DNA of 64,000 nt from CAVVFX01 sp963747535 (GCA_963747535.1 CAVVFX010000017.1:372001-436000), one strand, 5' to 3'. Positions 47,775-57,295 are shown, numbered from the stretch's first letter. Notes: generated from the sequence alone by a model not told the origin. A program made the numbers and translations.

Positions 47775-48606
47775 CGGCTCGGAGCACAATGAAGGACTTC
47801 TCGAACGTCGAAAGCCGGATGCGGCGCGCCAGGACATCGTAGTTCGACTGCCGGATCCGGTCCAGCAGCCGCGAGTAGATCGTAATCAGCGCCCACAGCG
47901 AGGAACGGCTTCTCTTGTGAATGAGCTTGAGAAGCGGACGCGATTCATCGTAGCAGCGGCGCGCCCTGGCGGCCTCGAAGTCCATCATGCGGGCGAAGGC
48001 CTCGGTCTTGCGCCCCGCGCAGAGATCTTCGGCTGTCACGCCGAATCGCGTCAGGTCTTCTTGCGGCAGATAGATCCGGCCACGCTCCGCGTCTTCCCGG
48101 ACATCCCGCAGGATGTTGGTCAACTGGAACGCGATCCCGCATTTCTCCGCCAACGGTAGCGCTTCCGGGTCGTCGAACCCGAATATGTGGATGATGGTCA
48201 GCCCTACCACCGAAGCCACCTGGTAACAGTAGCGATAAAGCTCGTCAAACGTCTGAACTCGCCGCGGTTCGAGATCCGATAGGACGCCATTGATCATCTC
48301 GTGGAAATACTCGTGCGGGATCCGATATCGCTCGACGGCATCCTGGAACGCGGGCCACAATGGGCTCGGTGAAGGCCTCTCGCCTTTGAGTGCCCTCGTC
48401 AGATCCGCACGCCATCGTTCGATGGGAGCGGCGGCCGCGCCCGGTTCGTCGCTCAGGTCATCGCAGTAACGCATGAACGCGTAGATGGCGCACATGGCGT
48501 TCTTCTGCTCTTTGGAGAGGAGGACAAAGGAATAGTAGAAGTTCTTGGCGCGAGTCCGGGCAATTTTGCAGCAGTACTCGTAGGAACTGTCCAGTGCTGC
48601 ACTCAT
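47749..48606 (-). CDS. hpnD: Presqualene diphosphate synthase
   Basis: 285 residues. Squalene/phytoene synthase family with both Asp-rich motifs (AFMRYCDDLSDE and RDVREDAERGRIYLP) and the YCYQVAS segment. HpnD condenses two farnesyl diphosphates to presqualene diphosphate. Directly follows hpnC with a four-base overlap. The assignment HpnD rather than HpnC rests on the motif context and pairing. Confidence 0.85.
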   Translation of the reverse strand: MSAALDSSYEYCCKIARTRAKNFYYSFVLLSKEQKNAMCAIYAFMRYCDDLSDEPGAAAAPIERWRADLTRALKGERPSPSPLWPAFQDAVERYRIPHEYFHEMINGVLSDLEPRRVQTFDELYRYCYQVASVVGLTIIHIFGFDDPEALPLAEKCGIAFQLTNILRDVREDAERGRIYLPQEDLTRFGVTAEDLCAGRKTEAFARMMDFEAARARRCYDESRPLLKLIHKRSRSSLWALITIYSRLLDRIRQSNYDVLARRIRLSTFEKSFIVLRAAIGSGAEE

Positions 48607-49520
48607 GCGGCTCGCCCGCGGTCGAGGGTCATTCTCGCTACCGAAGCCAGCAGCAGACCGGCCCGCTCCAGTTTCGAAATCGCCGGACGCCGGGTTAGCA
48701 CGTCGTAGTCCTGTTGCTCGATCTTCTTCAGGACATACATTCCGCCGCGGCTGAAGAGATCGAGATCGATTCCGATGCGCCGGTCCACGGTGCGAGCCAG
48801 GGGCAAGCCTTCCAGGAATAGCTGCCGCGCCCGATCCACCACCTCGATCATCACGTTGCGGAAGGCCCTGCGGTTGCGCAGCGCGAAGAGGTCTTCGACC
48901 GTGTAATGATGCCGCTCCAATACTTCGAGCGGAATGTAGACCCGGTCTTTCTTGAGGTCAACAGTGACGTCCTGCCAGAAGTTGGCCAGTTGCAGCGCGG
49001 TGCAGGTCGCATCGGAGAGCCGCTGGCGCTCCGCATCGCGGTAGCCGCACAGGTAGAGCAGTAGCCTGCCGACCGGGTTAGCGGAGTAGACGCAATAGTC
49101 CAGGACGCCTTCCCAGGTCTCATAACGAGTCACCGTCTGGTCCTGGATAAACGCCCGAATCAGATCGGCAAAAGGCTGCCTGGGGATTCCATACTGCTCG
49201 ACGGTCCCGCGCAGCGCGACGAATACCGGATGACGTGTTTCGCCCGCGTACATGGCGTCCAGTTCTTCGCGCCACCACGCCAGCAGGCGGAGGCTTTCGT
49301 TGGTGTCGTCGATTTCGTCTCCCAGGTCGTCGGCCCAGCGGCAAAAGGAATAGATGTTGTAGAAGTCCTGGTGCAGCTTTTTGGGCAGCAGAAAGCTGAC
49401 AACGTGGAAATTCTCGTAATGATGAGTCGCCAGCCAGTGCGTGTAGCCCAGCGATTCGCCGGGCGTCCAGATGCGGTTCATGGCCGCTCGGTCGCGGACG
49501 TACTCGGCGGGCATCAGCAC
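48603..49520 (-). CDS. hpnC: Hydroxysqualene synthase
   Basis: 305 residues (two alternative ATGs at the start). Second squalene/phytoene synthase-family protein: HYENFHVVSFLLPKKLHQDFYNIYSFCRWADDLGDE, and VTVDLKKDRVYIP as second motif. HpnC turns presqualene diphosphate into hydroxysqualene. HpnE, needed for the last step, is not in the window. Confidence 0.85.
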   Translation of the reverse strand: MLMPAEYVRDRAAMNRIWTPGESLGYTHWLATHHYENFHVVSFLLPKKLHQDFYNIYSFCRWADDLGDEIDDTNESLRLLAWWREELDAMYAGETRHPVFVALRGTVEQYGIPRQPFADLIRAFIQDQTVTRYETWEGVLDYCVYSANPVGRLLLYLCGYRDAERQRLSDATCTALQLANFWQDVTVDLKKDRVYIPLEVLERHHYTVEDLFALRNRRAFRNVMIEVVDRARQLFLEGLPLARTVDRRIGIDLDLFSRGGMYVLKKIEQQDYDVLTRRPAISKLERAGLLLASVARMTLDRGRAA

Positions 49521-49527
49521 GGCGGGA

Positions 49528-50556
49528 TTAAGGAAGGATCGCGGTTTTCAGATGCCCGTTGTGGCTCATGAGATGCTGCATCACCTCGGGCAGTCGAATC
49601 AGCGGCTCTTCGCGGTTCACGAACGACGATGCAGTGATATCGCGGGCAGTGATGTGGTCGAGTGCCTTCTGCATCAACTCCGGCGTGTGATGGAAACTGG
49701 CTTTGCAGGAGATTTCCGAATAGTGCAACAGATTGGTGTCGAGCAAAACTTTGGTATCCGCCGGACAACCACCGAAGAAGTTCACCGTGCCGCCCTTGGC
49801 CAGCATATTTACGGCCCAATGCCAGGTTTCAGGCTTGCCGACCGCTTCGATCACGACCTCTGCGCCGTGACCACCGGTCAAGGCGCGGACAGCTTCCACA
49901 GCGTTCGGCGTGTTGTGCGTAATCACAACTTCGTCGGCGCCCAGCGCGAGCGCCCGATCCGTCTGTACCCTTCTTCGCCCGACTGCAATGACTCTCGCAC
50001 CGGCTACCTTGGCCATACGCACGAACATACTTCCGATCGGACCGAGACCGATAATCACCACGGTATCCCCGGGACGCGCTGCAGTATCTTCCAGGCCCTT
50101 CAGGACGCAGGCCAGCGGTTCGGCCAGCGCCGCGTCGCGATAGCTCACGTGGGCCGGGATTTCGTAAGTGTTCTTTTCGACGATTCGCGACGGAATCCGG
50201 ATGAATTCGGCATATGCGCCGTTGTTGAACAGCAGATCGTCACAGAGATTGGGACGATTCCGCATGCAATAGTTGCATTTCCCACAAGGCGCCGAATTCG
50301 CTGCCATAACCCGGTCGCCGACGCTAAATCCTCGCACATCGCTGCCTGCCGCGACAACATCGCCGGCCAATTCATGGCCAAAGACTGCCGGGGGTACGAT
50401 CATCCGAGCATGATATCCACGGCGAAAAACCTTGACGTCCGTGCCGCAGGTTAGTGCCACACGAACCCGTACAAGCAGGTCGCCGGGGCCAATTGGCGGG
50501 ACGGCAACAGGTTCCACGCGCAGACTTTCCCGCCCGTACAACACCGCCGCCATCAT
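49528..50556 (-). CDS. Zinc-dependent dehydrogenase (MDR family)
   Basis: 342 residues from the ATG at 50556. Catalytic zinc (CGTDVKVF, FGHELAGDV), structural zinc cysteines CGKCNYCMRNRPNLC complete, Rossmann motif VIIGLGPIGSMFVRMAK. Placed inside the hopanoid operon, 7 bp upstream of hpnC and just after another MDR gene. May act on a bacteriohopanepolyol side chain or a sugar; inferred from position only. Confidence 0.87.
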   Translation of the reverse strand: MMAAVLYGRESLRVEPVAVPPIGPGDLLVRVRVALTCGTDVKVFRRGYHARMIVPPAVFGHELAGDVVAAGSDVRGFSVGDRVMAANSAPCGKCNYCMRNRPNLCDDLLFNNGAYAEFIRIPSRIVEKNTYEIPAHVSYRDAALAEPLACVLKGLEDTAARPGDTVVIIGLGPIGSMFVRMAKVAGARVIAVGRRRVQTDRALALGADEVVITHNTPNAVEAVRALTGGHGAEVVIEAVGKPETWHWAVNMLAKGGTVNFFGGCPADTKVLLDTNLLHYSEISCKASFHHTPELMQKALDHITARDITASSFVNREEPLIRLPEVMQHLMSHNGHLKTAILP

Positions 50557-50564
50557 GTCTGTCT

Positions 50565-51623
50565 TCACTCTGTACACCTCTGAGGCTGCACGATGACCTT
50601 TAGAGACTCAACCGTGGGGTGCAGCGCAAGATGAAACGCATCTTTAATTCTATCAAGAGGAAAGCGATGAGAAATCAAAAGATGAATGGGAACTGTGCGC
50701 TGAAAGATCAGATCCGCTCCTTCCCGTTGAATATCGACTGACGCGCTGTAAGATCCCAGCAGCGACCGCTCTCCCACACAGATGCTGGCGCCGGACAATT
50801 CGATGCGTTCCTTATCGGAGGTTTGTGCGAAAAGCATAATTCTGGCGCCGGGCCGCGAGCACCGGACGGCCTCCTCGACTATCCCCTTTGCCGAGACGGC
50901 TATCACGACTATATCAGCACCGCGTCCCTCGGTCATGTTCTTTATGACTGCGGCGACGTCGGAACTGCGCGGGTCCAAACCGGTTTCAGCCCCGCACTGC
51001 CCCGAGAGAGCGAGTCGGTAGTCGATCGTATCGGTCGCCACCACTCGCGTTCCACGCTGCGCCATCAACATGGTGAACATCAGGCCGATCGGTCCCTGTC
51101 CGATCACCAGCACGGTTTCGCCCGCCTGCGGGTCGCACTGTTTCACAGCCTTCAGACACGTATTGAGCGGTTCGACGAAGGAAGCCTCTTCGAACGAGAC
51201 GTCGTCGGGAATCTTCTCCATTCCACGCTCGACGATCCAGTCCATCACCCGGACATACTGCGCAAACCCTCCGCCCGCCGGCTCAAAACCTGCCGTGACG
51301 CCGACTTTCTTGTACCCGGGACACTGCGCGTAGAGCTTATGGGCGCAATAAAAACAGTTACCACAAGGAATGTGGTGAAATACGATGACCCGGTCTCCGG
51401 GCTGATACTGCCTGACGCCTTCGCCCGTCCGGACCACTACACCGGCGGTTTCGTGACCATAGACCCGGGGCGGAGGAAGCAGATTGTATTCCACTTTCTT
51501 CAAATCGGTATGGCAAACTCCGCAGGCCTCCACGCGGATGAGCACCTCGCCCGGGCCGATCTCGGGAGTCGGGATCTGCTCCACGGCGACTTCGCCGGCT
51601 CCACGGTACACAGCCGCGCGCAT
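50565..51623 (-). CDS. Zinc-dependent dehydrogenase (MDR family), second copy
   Basis: 352 residues from the ATG at 51623 (open frame extends to 51680). CGVCHTDLKKVEY, YGHETAGVV, structural cysteines CGNCFYCAHKLYAQC, cofactor motif VIGQGPIGLMFTMLMAQ. About 25-30% similar in layout to the neighbouring MDR, so likely an ancient tandem pair with different substrates. 40 bp downstream of hpnG. Confidence 0.86.
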   Translation of the reverse strand: MRAAVYRGAGEVAVEQIPTPEIGPGEVLIRVEACGVCHTDLKKVEYNLLPPPRVYGHETAGVVVRTGEGVRQYQPGDRVIVFHHIPCGNCFYCAHKLYAQCPGYKKVGVTAGFEPAGGGFAQYVRVMDWIVERGMEKIPDDVSFEEASFVEPLNTCLKAVKQCDPQAGETVLVIGQGPIGLMFTMLMAQRGTRVVATDTIDYRLALSGQCGAETGLDPRSSDVAAVIKNMTEGRGADIVVIAVSAKGIVEEAVRCSRPGARIMLFAQTSDKERIELSGASICVGERSLLGSYSASVDIQREGADLIFQRTVPIHLLISHRFPLDRIKDAFHLALHPTVESLKVIVQPQRCTE

Positions 51624-51624
51624 C

Positions 51625-51648
51625 GTAGCACAGACTTCAATCTGTCGA
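51625..51648 (+). repeat. Type B palindrome in the hpnG-dehydrogenase gap
   Basis: GTAGCACAGACTTCAATCTGTCG, arms CAGACT/A.TCTG. Sits where the start of the dehydrogenase would otherwise be read further upstream. Confidence 0.55.
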
Positions 51649-51660
51649 TTTCCAATCTTT

Positions 51661-52380
51661 TCAGAAACTGCAACTGTCAAGAAAATCTCCTAATTTTACT
51701 GCTGCCAGATCGCACCTTTTCTTTAAGCGCATCAACTCCGGTAACCGTCGGTACGGGCGCATCAGTGCTGATCCGATCAAGCGTCCCATCCGGTAGCGGC
51801 CATCCGGGCCCAGCGCGGCGTTAAAGTCGTTCGCGAACGATTCGTCCGCCAGGTCGCTGACTGTACGCACGCAGAAGAACGGCAAGCCGCGCCTTTCCAC
51901 GTAAGGTATTACGCCTGCGGCCTCCATTTCGACTGCAATCGCTCCCGGCCGGCGAAGCTGCGCTTTGTCTGTTGCGGTCGCGGCAATTCGGGCGCTGGAA
52001 CAGATGGCGCCTCGGCGATAGCTTGCGTTTGTGGTGACCGGCCGGCAATCAAACATCTGAGAGCTAAAGAAAACCTTATCGGCAACGATAACGTCGCCGA
52101 TCTTCAGATCTGAATCAAGAGCGCCACAGAAGCCTGTGTTAATGATAGCAGCCGCCGAGTCACAGACTCTAGCTGCCGCCGCGGATTGCCGGGGGCCTGC
52201 TCCGTTGGCAATCAGGAGTACCCGGTGTTTCTTCCAGGTAGCACGCCGGGACCAATGGACGGGCAGGTTGGTGCGCGTGACGTCCGTGACGTGTCGCAGG
52301 AAGCCCGCGAATTCCCGTGGTTCCGCAGCGATGAAGGCCAGTAACACAGGATTCAGCCAATGCCTTTCACGGTAAACCAC
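51661..52380 (-). CDS. hpnG: Adenosylhopane nucleosidase (hopanoid-associated phosphorylase)
   Basis: 239 residues. Purine-nucleoside-phosphorylase-like fold with INTGFCGALDSDLKIGD and AVEMEAAGVIPYVERRGLPF, the MExAGV motif that positions the substrate ribose. HpnG releases adenine from adenosylhopane on the way to bacteriohopanepolyols; HpnH, which makes adenosylhopane, is not here. The ATG at 52380 overlaps hpnA by 28 bp; a GTG at 52347 would avoid that. Confidence 0.82.
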   Translation of the reverse strand: MVYRERHWLNPVLLAFIAAEPREFAGFLRHVTDVTRTNLPVHWSRRATWKKHRVLLIANGAGPRQSAAAARVCDSAAAIINTGFCGALDSDLKIGDVIVADKVFFSSQMFDCRPVTTNASYRRGAICSSARIAATATDKAQLRRPGAIAVEMEAAGVIPYVERRGLPFFCVRTVSDLADESFANDFNAALGPDGRYRMGRLIGSALMRPYRRLPELMRLKKRCDLAAVKLGDFLDSCSF

Positions 52381-53321
52381 TCAACTGCCCGCCGCAGAGC
52401 CTCATCCACCGGCCCCGGCGCGTAGCCTAATTCCAGGGCAGCTTTGGCGTGGGTCACGTACATCTTCTTCTTAGCCATCTTCACGGCTTCGAGCGGCGCC
52501 AGTGGCGTCCGCCCGGAAACCGCGGCCCATGCAGTCGTCACCACGCCCGCGGCGTAAGCCACCGCGTAGGGTAACTGCACACTCGGAGCTTTTTTCCCCG
52601 TGATGGATGCCAGCGACACGAGAATCTGCTTCAACGTCAAATTCTCGCAGCCTAGAATGTACCGCTCTCCGTCGCGTCCTCTCTCGCCGGCCAGCACGTG
52701 TCCCAATGCGGCATCGCGCGCATCGACCAGATTGAGTCCGGTATCGATGTAGGCGGGCATTTTGCCGGTGATGAAGTCGAGGATGATTTTGCCGGTCGGA
52801 GTGGGCTTGAAGTCGTGATCCCCGACGGGCGCTGTGGGGTTGACGATCACGACCGGGAATCCGGCACGTGCGAATTCAAGCGCCACCTGCTCGGCCTGGA
52901 ATTTGGACCGCTTGTAATCACCCGACATTTCCTTGAGCGTGCAGGGTTGGGTCTCGTCGCCTATGCCTCCAGGCGGGACTCCGATGCAGCCTACGGTGCT
53001 GGTGTAAACGACGCGTTCTGCACCCGCTTTCTGTGCCGCGGCGAGGAGGTTGCGCGTTCCTTCGACGTTGGAATCGTAGAGGTCGCGGGGGTTACGAGAC
53101 CAGAGCCGGTAGTCCGCGGCCACATGGAAGATGAGTTTGCAACCCGCCACTGCTGGTGCGAGGGACGCTGCGTTTCGCAGATCGCCGGTGACCGGTTCTA
53201 CGTCGAGGTCCTGGAGTTTGCTCGTGGGACGAACCAGGGCTCGGACTCGGTGTCCGCGCTGAGTCAAAGTGTGGGCGACATGCCAGCCAAGGAATCCCGA
53301 TGCTCCGGTTACGAGGATCAT
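52353..53321 (-). CDS. hpnA: Hopanoid-associated NAD-dependent sugar epimerase
   Basis: 322 residues. Extended SDR: TGASGFLGWHVAHTLTQRGH, VYTSTVGCIG, active-site YKRSKFQAEQ (YxxxK), NPTAPVGDHDFKPTPTGK as in HpnA. Thought to modify the hopanoid side chain or a linked sugar. First gene of this hopanoid group, preceded by an inverted-repeat-flanked gap. Confidence 0.86.
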   Translation of the reverse strand: MILVTGASGFLGWHVAHTLTQRGHRVRALVRPTSKLQDLDVEPVTGDLRNAASLAPAVAGCKLIFHVAADYRLWSRNPRDLYDSNVEGTRNLLAAAQKAGAERVVYTSTVGCIGVPPGGIGDETQPCTLKEMSGDYKRSKFQAEQVALEFARAGFPVVIVNPTAPVGDHDFKPTPTGKIILDFITGKMPAYIDTGLNLVDARDAALGHVLAGERGRDGERYILGCENLTLKQILVSLASITGKKAPSVQLPYAVAYAAGVVTTAWAAVSGRTPLAPLEAVKMAKKKMYVTHAKAALELGYAPGPVDEALRRAVEWFTVKGIG

Positions 53322-53322
53322 G

Positions 53323-53550
53323 TCGTAACACAGACTTGAGTCTGTGCCTTTCGCTGATCGAACAGGCTAAAGAGGTAGTTGCAAAATCCGGCCTGCGCAG
53401 GCGAAACCGCCCGCGCCACCCCTGCGCTTCCAGTCCACGTGTCCGGGTCCGGAGGTTCTTGCAGCCCTCTTGGGCTATCGCGTCTTACTCTATTGAGCAC
53501 TGACAGTGGCCTAACGCGGCAAAAGGCAGAGACTGAAGTCTGTGTTACGA
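53323..53550 (+). repeat. Inverted-repeat-flanked 228-bp intergenic element between hpnA and shc
   Basis: Ends are inverted copies of TCGTAACACAGACTT(G/C)AGTCT (53323-53343 and 53530-53550). Each end is itself a type B palindrome. The core has GCAGGCGAAACCGCC, also seen near 63850. The right end overlaps the shc stop codon and the left end begins 2 bp from the hpnA start. MITE-like in layout; no target duplication identified. Confidence 0.75.
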
Positions 53551-55476
53551 CCGGCTCTCCAAGGCCTTGCGAAATTCGGCCAGGGCGATCATGGGAAAGC
53601 TCAGCTTGTAGAGGTGATAGTTGAGGTAGAAGACCTTTGGGAAACCTGTCCCCGTGGCCAGTTCTTCGTCCCAATTGCCGTCAGGGCGCTGCGTCTTCAG
53701 CAGATACTCGACTCCGTGATAAAGGCTCGAACTCCGCGTATCGCCGCCGGCGATCAGGCCCATGACGGCCCACGCCGTTTGCGAAGGCGTGCTCGCGGCA
53801 GGCGAATAGACGCCGTTATCGTAGCTGGCGCAACTCTCGCCCCATCCGCCATCGGCGTTCTGTATCGAGCGCAGCCACTCGTTAGCCCGCTGGATGTGGG
53901 GTTCGTGATCGTCTTCGCCGATCGCCGCAAGCCCACGCAGAGCAAAGCAGGTTCCGTAAATATACGCGACGCCCCACCGTCCGTACCAGCTGCCATCGAG
54001 TTCCTGCGTGCGGACCAGATTGTTGATGGCGTTCTGGACCGCGGGATAGCTGCGCGATACGCCGTGGGCCGCCAGCGCTTCGAGCGTCCGCCCGGTGATA
54101 TCGGCGCAGGTCGGATCGAGCATGGCATTGTGATCCGCGAAGGGAACGTGGCTCAGAAACTCCCAATTGTTGTCGACGTCAAACGCCGCCCAGCCTCCGT
54201 CCTTCGACTGCATGGCAAGCAGCCAGTTGAGCGCCCGGTCTTCACAAGCTTTATGCGCCTTGGGATTGGAGCCGCGCGCGTGAGCGAAGCTGAGCATCAC
54301 CATGGCCGTGTCGTCGATGTCCGGATAGTGGTCGTTGCGGAATTCGAACGCCCAGCCTGAGGGTTCGGTATCGGGACGCTTGACCGACCAGTCGCCCGTA
54401 CGACGAATCTCGTTTTTCACCAGCCAGTCGGCCGCGCGCTGCAGCGGTCTGGTAGCGCTGATTCCGGCTTCGCCCAGCGCATAAGCCGCAATGGCCGTGT
54501 CCCATACCGGCGAGAAGCAGGGCTGGAAAAAGAACCGGTCTCCGTTTTCCTGAATGAGGTTTTCGAACTGGCGCAGCGCTTCCACCCGCAGCGGATGATC
54601 TTTGGCATAACCCAGGACATCGAGCGCCATCACTGAATACATCATCGGCGGATAGATTGCGCCGAGACCCTCGGAATGCTTAATCCGTTCGAGCATCCAG
54701 TGCTCGCATTTGCGGACCGCAATCTTGCGAATGCGGGAGAAACCATACTGTTCCCAGAGCTTGAGAATCTTGTCGGAATGGATGAAAGTCTTGCGCCAGC
54801 TCAGCCACGAATCGGTGCTTTCGAAATCAGTGCTCTTGCCCGGGATGAGGATCTCGTCGAGATCAAACCCTTGCGGCACGGGACGCTGCGGATTCGCGGA
54901 ATGTACGATCGCCAGCGCTACGATGATGGCACGCGTCCAGGACGACATCTGGTACAGCAATTTGCCCGGGAGCAGCACAAACTCCGGTGGAATGCTCGGC
55001 GTGTGCTCGCGCGGGTACAAATCGAAAAGGCTGAGATTGACTTTGGTGTAGCTGTTGGCGGCCTGCAACCCCCCGAGCGACAGGATGCGATCGCGCGCGG
55101 CGATCATCCGCCTATCCTCTACTGGAACTCCGGCGAGTTTCAGCGCGAAGTAAGCCTTCACGGTGGCGCTGACTTCCGCCGGACCTTTGACGTAGATGTT
55201 GAATCCGCCGTCCGGGAGCTGGCGATCCAGAATCGACTGCACCGCGCGCTGCATGCGCACGTTCTCTTTCGCCGGCAGCTTCCAAACCCCCTCGACTGGT
55301 GGATAGAGCCACAACTGGAACAGGATGTAGTCCGACTCCAGCGTCGTATCAGCAGTCAGGAGAGCATTCCAATAGCCGTCAGGATGCTGCATGGCAAGCA
55401 GACAATCCGCGGCGCGGCGAATCGCACCCGAGACCGAGGTGAGAAGTATGTCTTCAGTTTGCAGCGTCGGCGTCAT
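53545..55476 (-). CDS. shc: Squalene-hopene cyclase
   Basis: 643 residues, normal length. Catalytic DXDD motif as DIDDTAM at about residue 385, QW repeats (DGGWAAFDVDN, ELDGSWYGRWG, NADGGWGESC, QRPDGNWDEE), and the aromatic-lined barrel N-terminus (ADCLLAMQHPDGYW). Cyclises squalene to hopene or hopanol in the membrane. Eight bp after ispH, so probably cotranscribed. Confidence 0.96.
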   Translation of the reverse strand: MTPTLQTEDILLTSVSGAIRRAADCLLAMQHPDGYWNALLTADTTLESDYILFQLWLYPPVEGVWKLPAKENVRMQRAVQSILDRQLPDGGFNIYVKGPAEVSATVKAYFALKLAGVPVEDRRMIAARDRILSLGGLQAANSYTKVNLSLFDLYPREHTPSIPPEFVLLPGKLLYQMSSWTRAIIVALAIVHSANPQRPVPQGFDLDEILIPGKSTDFESTDSWLSWRKTFIHSDKILKLWEQYGFSRIRKIAVRKCEHWMLERIKHSEGLGAIYPPMMYSVMALDVLGYAKDHPLRVEALRQFENLIQENGDRFFFQPCFSPVWDTAIAAYALGEAGISATRPLQRAADWLVKNEIRRTGDWSVKRPDTEPSGWAFEFRNDHYPDIDDTAMVMLSFAHARGSNPKAHKACEDRALNWLLAMQSKDGGWAAFDVDNNWEFLSHVPFADHNAMLDPTCADITGRTLEALAAHGVSRSYPAVQNAINNLVRTQELDGSWYGRWGVAYIYGTCFALRGLAAIGEDDHEPHIQRANEWLRSIQNADGGWGESCASYDNGVYSPAASTPSQTAWAVMGLIAGGDTRSSSLYHGVEYLLKTQRPDGNWDEELATGTGFPKVFYLNYHLYKLSFPMIALAEFRKALESRS

Positions 55477-55484
55477 CTTTCGGA

Positions 55485-56483
55485 TTACCGCATCACAGAG
55501 ATATGGGTCAGCGAGGAAGCCGCGTGGGCCAATTCTCCCGGTAGCGAGAACCGCACATCTTCTTCGATCAATTCCACTTCCTCAAGTTGCGTAAATTTTT
55601 CGTTTTGCAACGCCGCCACCAGTTCCTCGACCAGATGCTCGGGCGCGGACGCTCCGGCGGTGACGGCCACACTTTGGACATCTTCCAGCCACTCCGGATT
55701 CACATCGCTCCAGTCATTGACCAGGAAGCCGCGAACTCCCAGAATGTCGCCCACCTCGACCAGGCGCTTGGAGTTCGAACTGTTGGCCGAACCCACTACC
55801 AGCAGGAGATCGCAAAACCGCGCAACACCCTTCACCGCCATCTGCCGGTTTTCGGTCGCGTAACAGATGTCCTGAGATTTGGGTCCGACGATCAAGGGAA
55901 ATCTCTCTTGCAGACGCGCCACAATCTGTCTGGTTTCATCCAGACTCAAGGTCGTCTGCGTAAGGTAAGCCACGCGCGTCGGATCGGAAAGGTTCAACGC
56001 ATCCACGTCCGCCACCGATTCGACCAGAATCGTCTTCGACGGCGCTTCGCCGAGCGTTCCAATCACTTCATCGTGATTCTTATGACCGATCAGGATGATG
56101 GTATAGCCTTCACGGGCGAACTTCACCGCTTCCAGGTGAACCTTGGTCACCAGCGGGCAAGTGGCATCGATGACCTGCAAGCCGCGAGCCTTGGCTTCCT
56201 GACGGACGACCGGGGACACACCGTGGGCACTGAAGATCGCACGAGCCCCGACGGGCACTTCTTCCACCTCTTCGATGAAGACTGCACCCGCCTCGCGAAG
56301 TTCGTCTACCACGTGTTTGTTGTGAACAATCTCTTTACGGACATAAACCGGTGGGCCGTAAAGATCCAGTGCGATTTTCACCACGTCGATGGCCCGCACC
56401 ACTCCGGCGCAGAATCCACGCGGCTTGAGAAGATAAATCTTCTTTTCTCCCGTGGTGTTAGGGGAAATCGGCTTTAATGGCAT
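55485..56483 (-). CDS. ispH: 4-hydroxy-3-methylbut-2-enyl diphosphate reductase
   Basis: 332 residues. Iron-sulfur protein with three conserved cysteines (PRGFCAGVVRAI, DATCPLVTK, QDICYATENRQ) and TQTTLSLDETRQI, GSANSSNSKRLVEV. Last step of the MEP pathway making IPP and DMAPP, the precursors of squalene. Its location upstream of shc links precursor supply with hopanoid synthesis. Confidence 0.95.
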   Translation of the reverse strand: MPLKPISPNTTGEKKIYLLKPRGFCAGVVRAIDVVKIALDLYGPPVYVRKEIVHNKHVVDELREAGAVFIEEVEEVPVGARAIFSAHGVSPVVRQEAKARGLQVIDATCPLVTKVHLEAVKFAREGYTIILIGHKNHDEVIGTLGEAPSKTILVESVADVDALNLSDPTRVAYLTQTTLSLDETRQIVARLQERFPLIVGPKSQDICYATENRQMAVKGVARFCDLLLVVGSANSSNSKRLVEVGDILGVRGFLVNDWSDVNPEWLEDVQSVAVTAGASAPEHLVEELVAALQNEKFTQLEEVELIEEDVRFSLPGELAHAASSLTHISVMR

Positions 56484-56512
56484 GATGGGACTAGACCCAT
56501 TAGTATAACAAT

Positions 56513-57295
56513 GTGACTGGCCTCCCGTCCGCTTTGACTATCGCCGGTTCCGACCCCTCAGGGGGAGCGGGCATACAGGCGGATCTGAAGACATTCCACC
56601 AACTGGGCGTCTATGGCGAAGCTGCGATCACACTTCTGACGGTCCAGAATACGATGTCCGTGACCCGCGTGGAACTCGTGGCCGTGGATCTGGTGCTAGC
56701 CCAGATTGCAGCAGTGGTCGAGGATATTCCTCCCGCGGCTGCCAAGACCGGCGCGCTCGGAAGTGCGGAACTGATTGAGGCGATCGGCCTCGAAGCCGCG
56801 CAGTGGACCTTCCCGCTGATTGTCGACCCGGTCATGATGAGCAAGCACGGTGCACCATTAGCCTCGACAGATGCCGTCAGCGCCTTCCGCCGATTCCTGA
56901 TCCCGAGGGCCGCATTGCTCATGCCCAATCTTCCCGAGGCCGCGGCGCTCTGCGGTTCTCCTGTGAATTCGATAGCACAGATGGAACGCGCCGGCCGGAT
57001 GTTGCTCGATCTCGGCGCCCGAGCGGTCCTTATTAAAGGGGGGCATCTCGCCGGCGACCCGGTCGACCTCTTTCTGAGCGGGAGCGAAACTACTGTGACG
57101 TTTCCGGCCCTGCGCATCGACACACCGCATACCCACGGGACCGGCTGTACTTACTCCGCGGCCGTCACGGCCGGCCTGGCGAGGGGGATCGGTATGCTGC
57201 AGGCGATCCGTGAGGCCAAGCTCTTCGTTAACCAGGCCATCCGCACCAATCCCGGACTAGGTCGCGGTTCGGGGCCGTTGAACCATTGGGTATAA
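56513..57295 (+). CDS. thiD: Hydroxymethylpyrimidine/phosphomethylpyrimidine kinase
   Basis: 260 residues, GTG start at 56513. Ribokinase-like fold: LTIAGSDPSGGAGIQADLKTF, KTGALGSAELIEA, VDPVMMSKHGAPL, LMPNLPEAAAL, and HTHGTGCTYSAAVTAGLA with the catalytic GTGC. Two phosphorylations of HMP in thiamine synthesis. No TPP riboswitch fits in the 29-bp gap before it, and ispH is divergent. Confidence 0.94.
   Translation: MTGLPSALTIAGSDPSGGAGIQADLKTFHQLGVYGEAAITLLTVQNTMSVTRVELVAVDLVLAQIAAVVEDIPPAAAKTGALGSAELIEAIGLEAAQWTFPLIVDPVMMSKHGAPLASTDAVSAFRRFLIPRAALLMPNLPEAAALCGSPVNSIAQMERAGRMLLDLGARAVLIKGGHLAGDPVDLFLSGSETTVTFPALRIDTPHTHGTGCTYSAAVTAGLARGIGMLQAIREAKLFVNQAIRTNPGLGRGSGPLNHWV

Noticed and set aside
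54676..55863. 395-codon + strand frame opposite shc and ispH
   Set aside because: Both minus-strand genes have full catalytic motifs; the + frame crosses the gap between them without sense.
56484..56512. TPP riboswitch before thiD
   Set aside because: Only 29 bp separate the divergent ispH and thiD starts, too short for a THI element.
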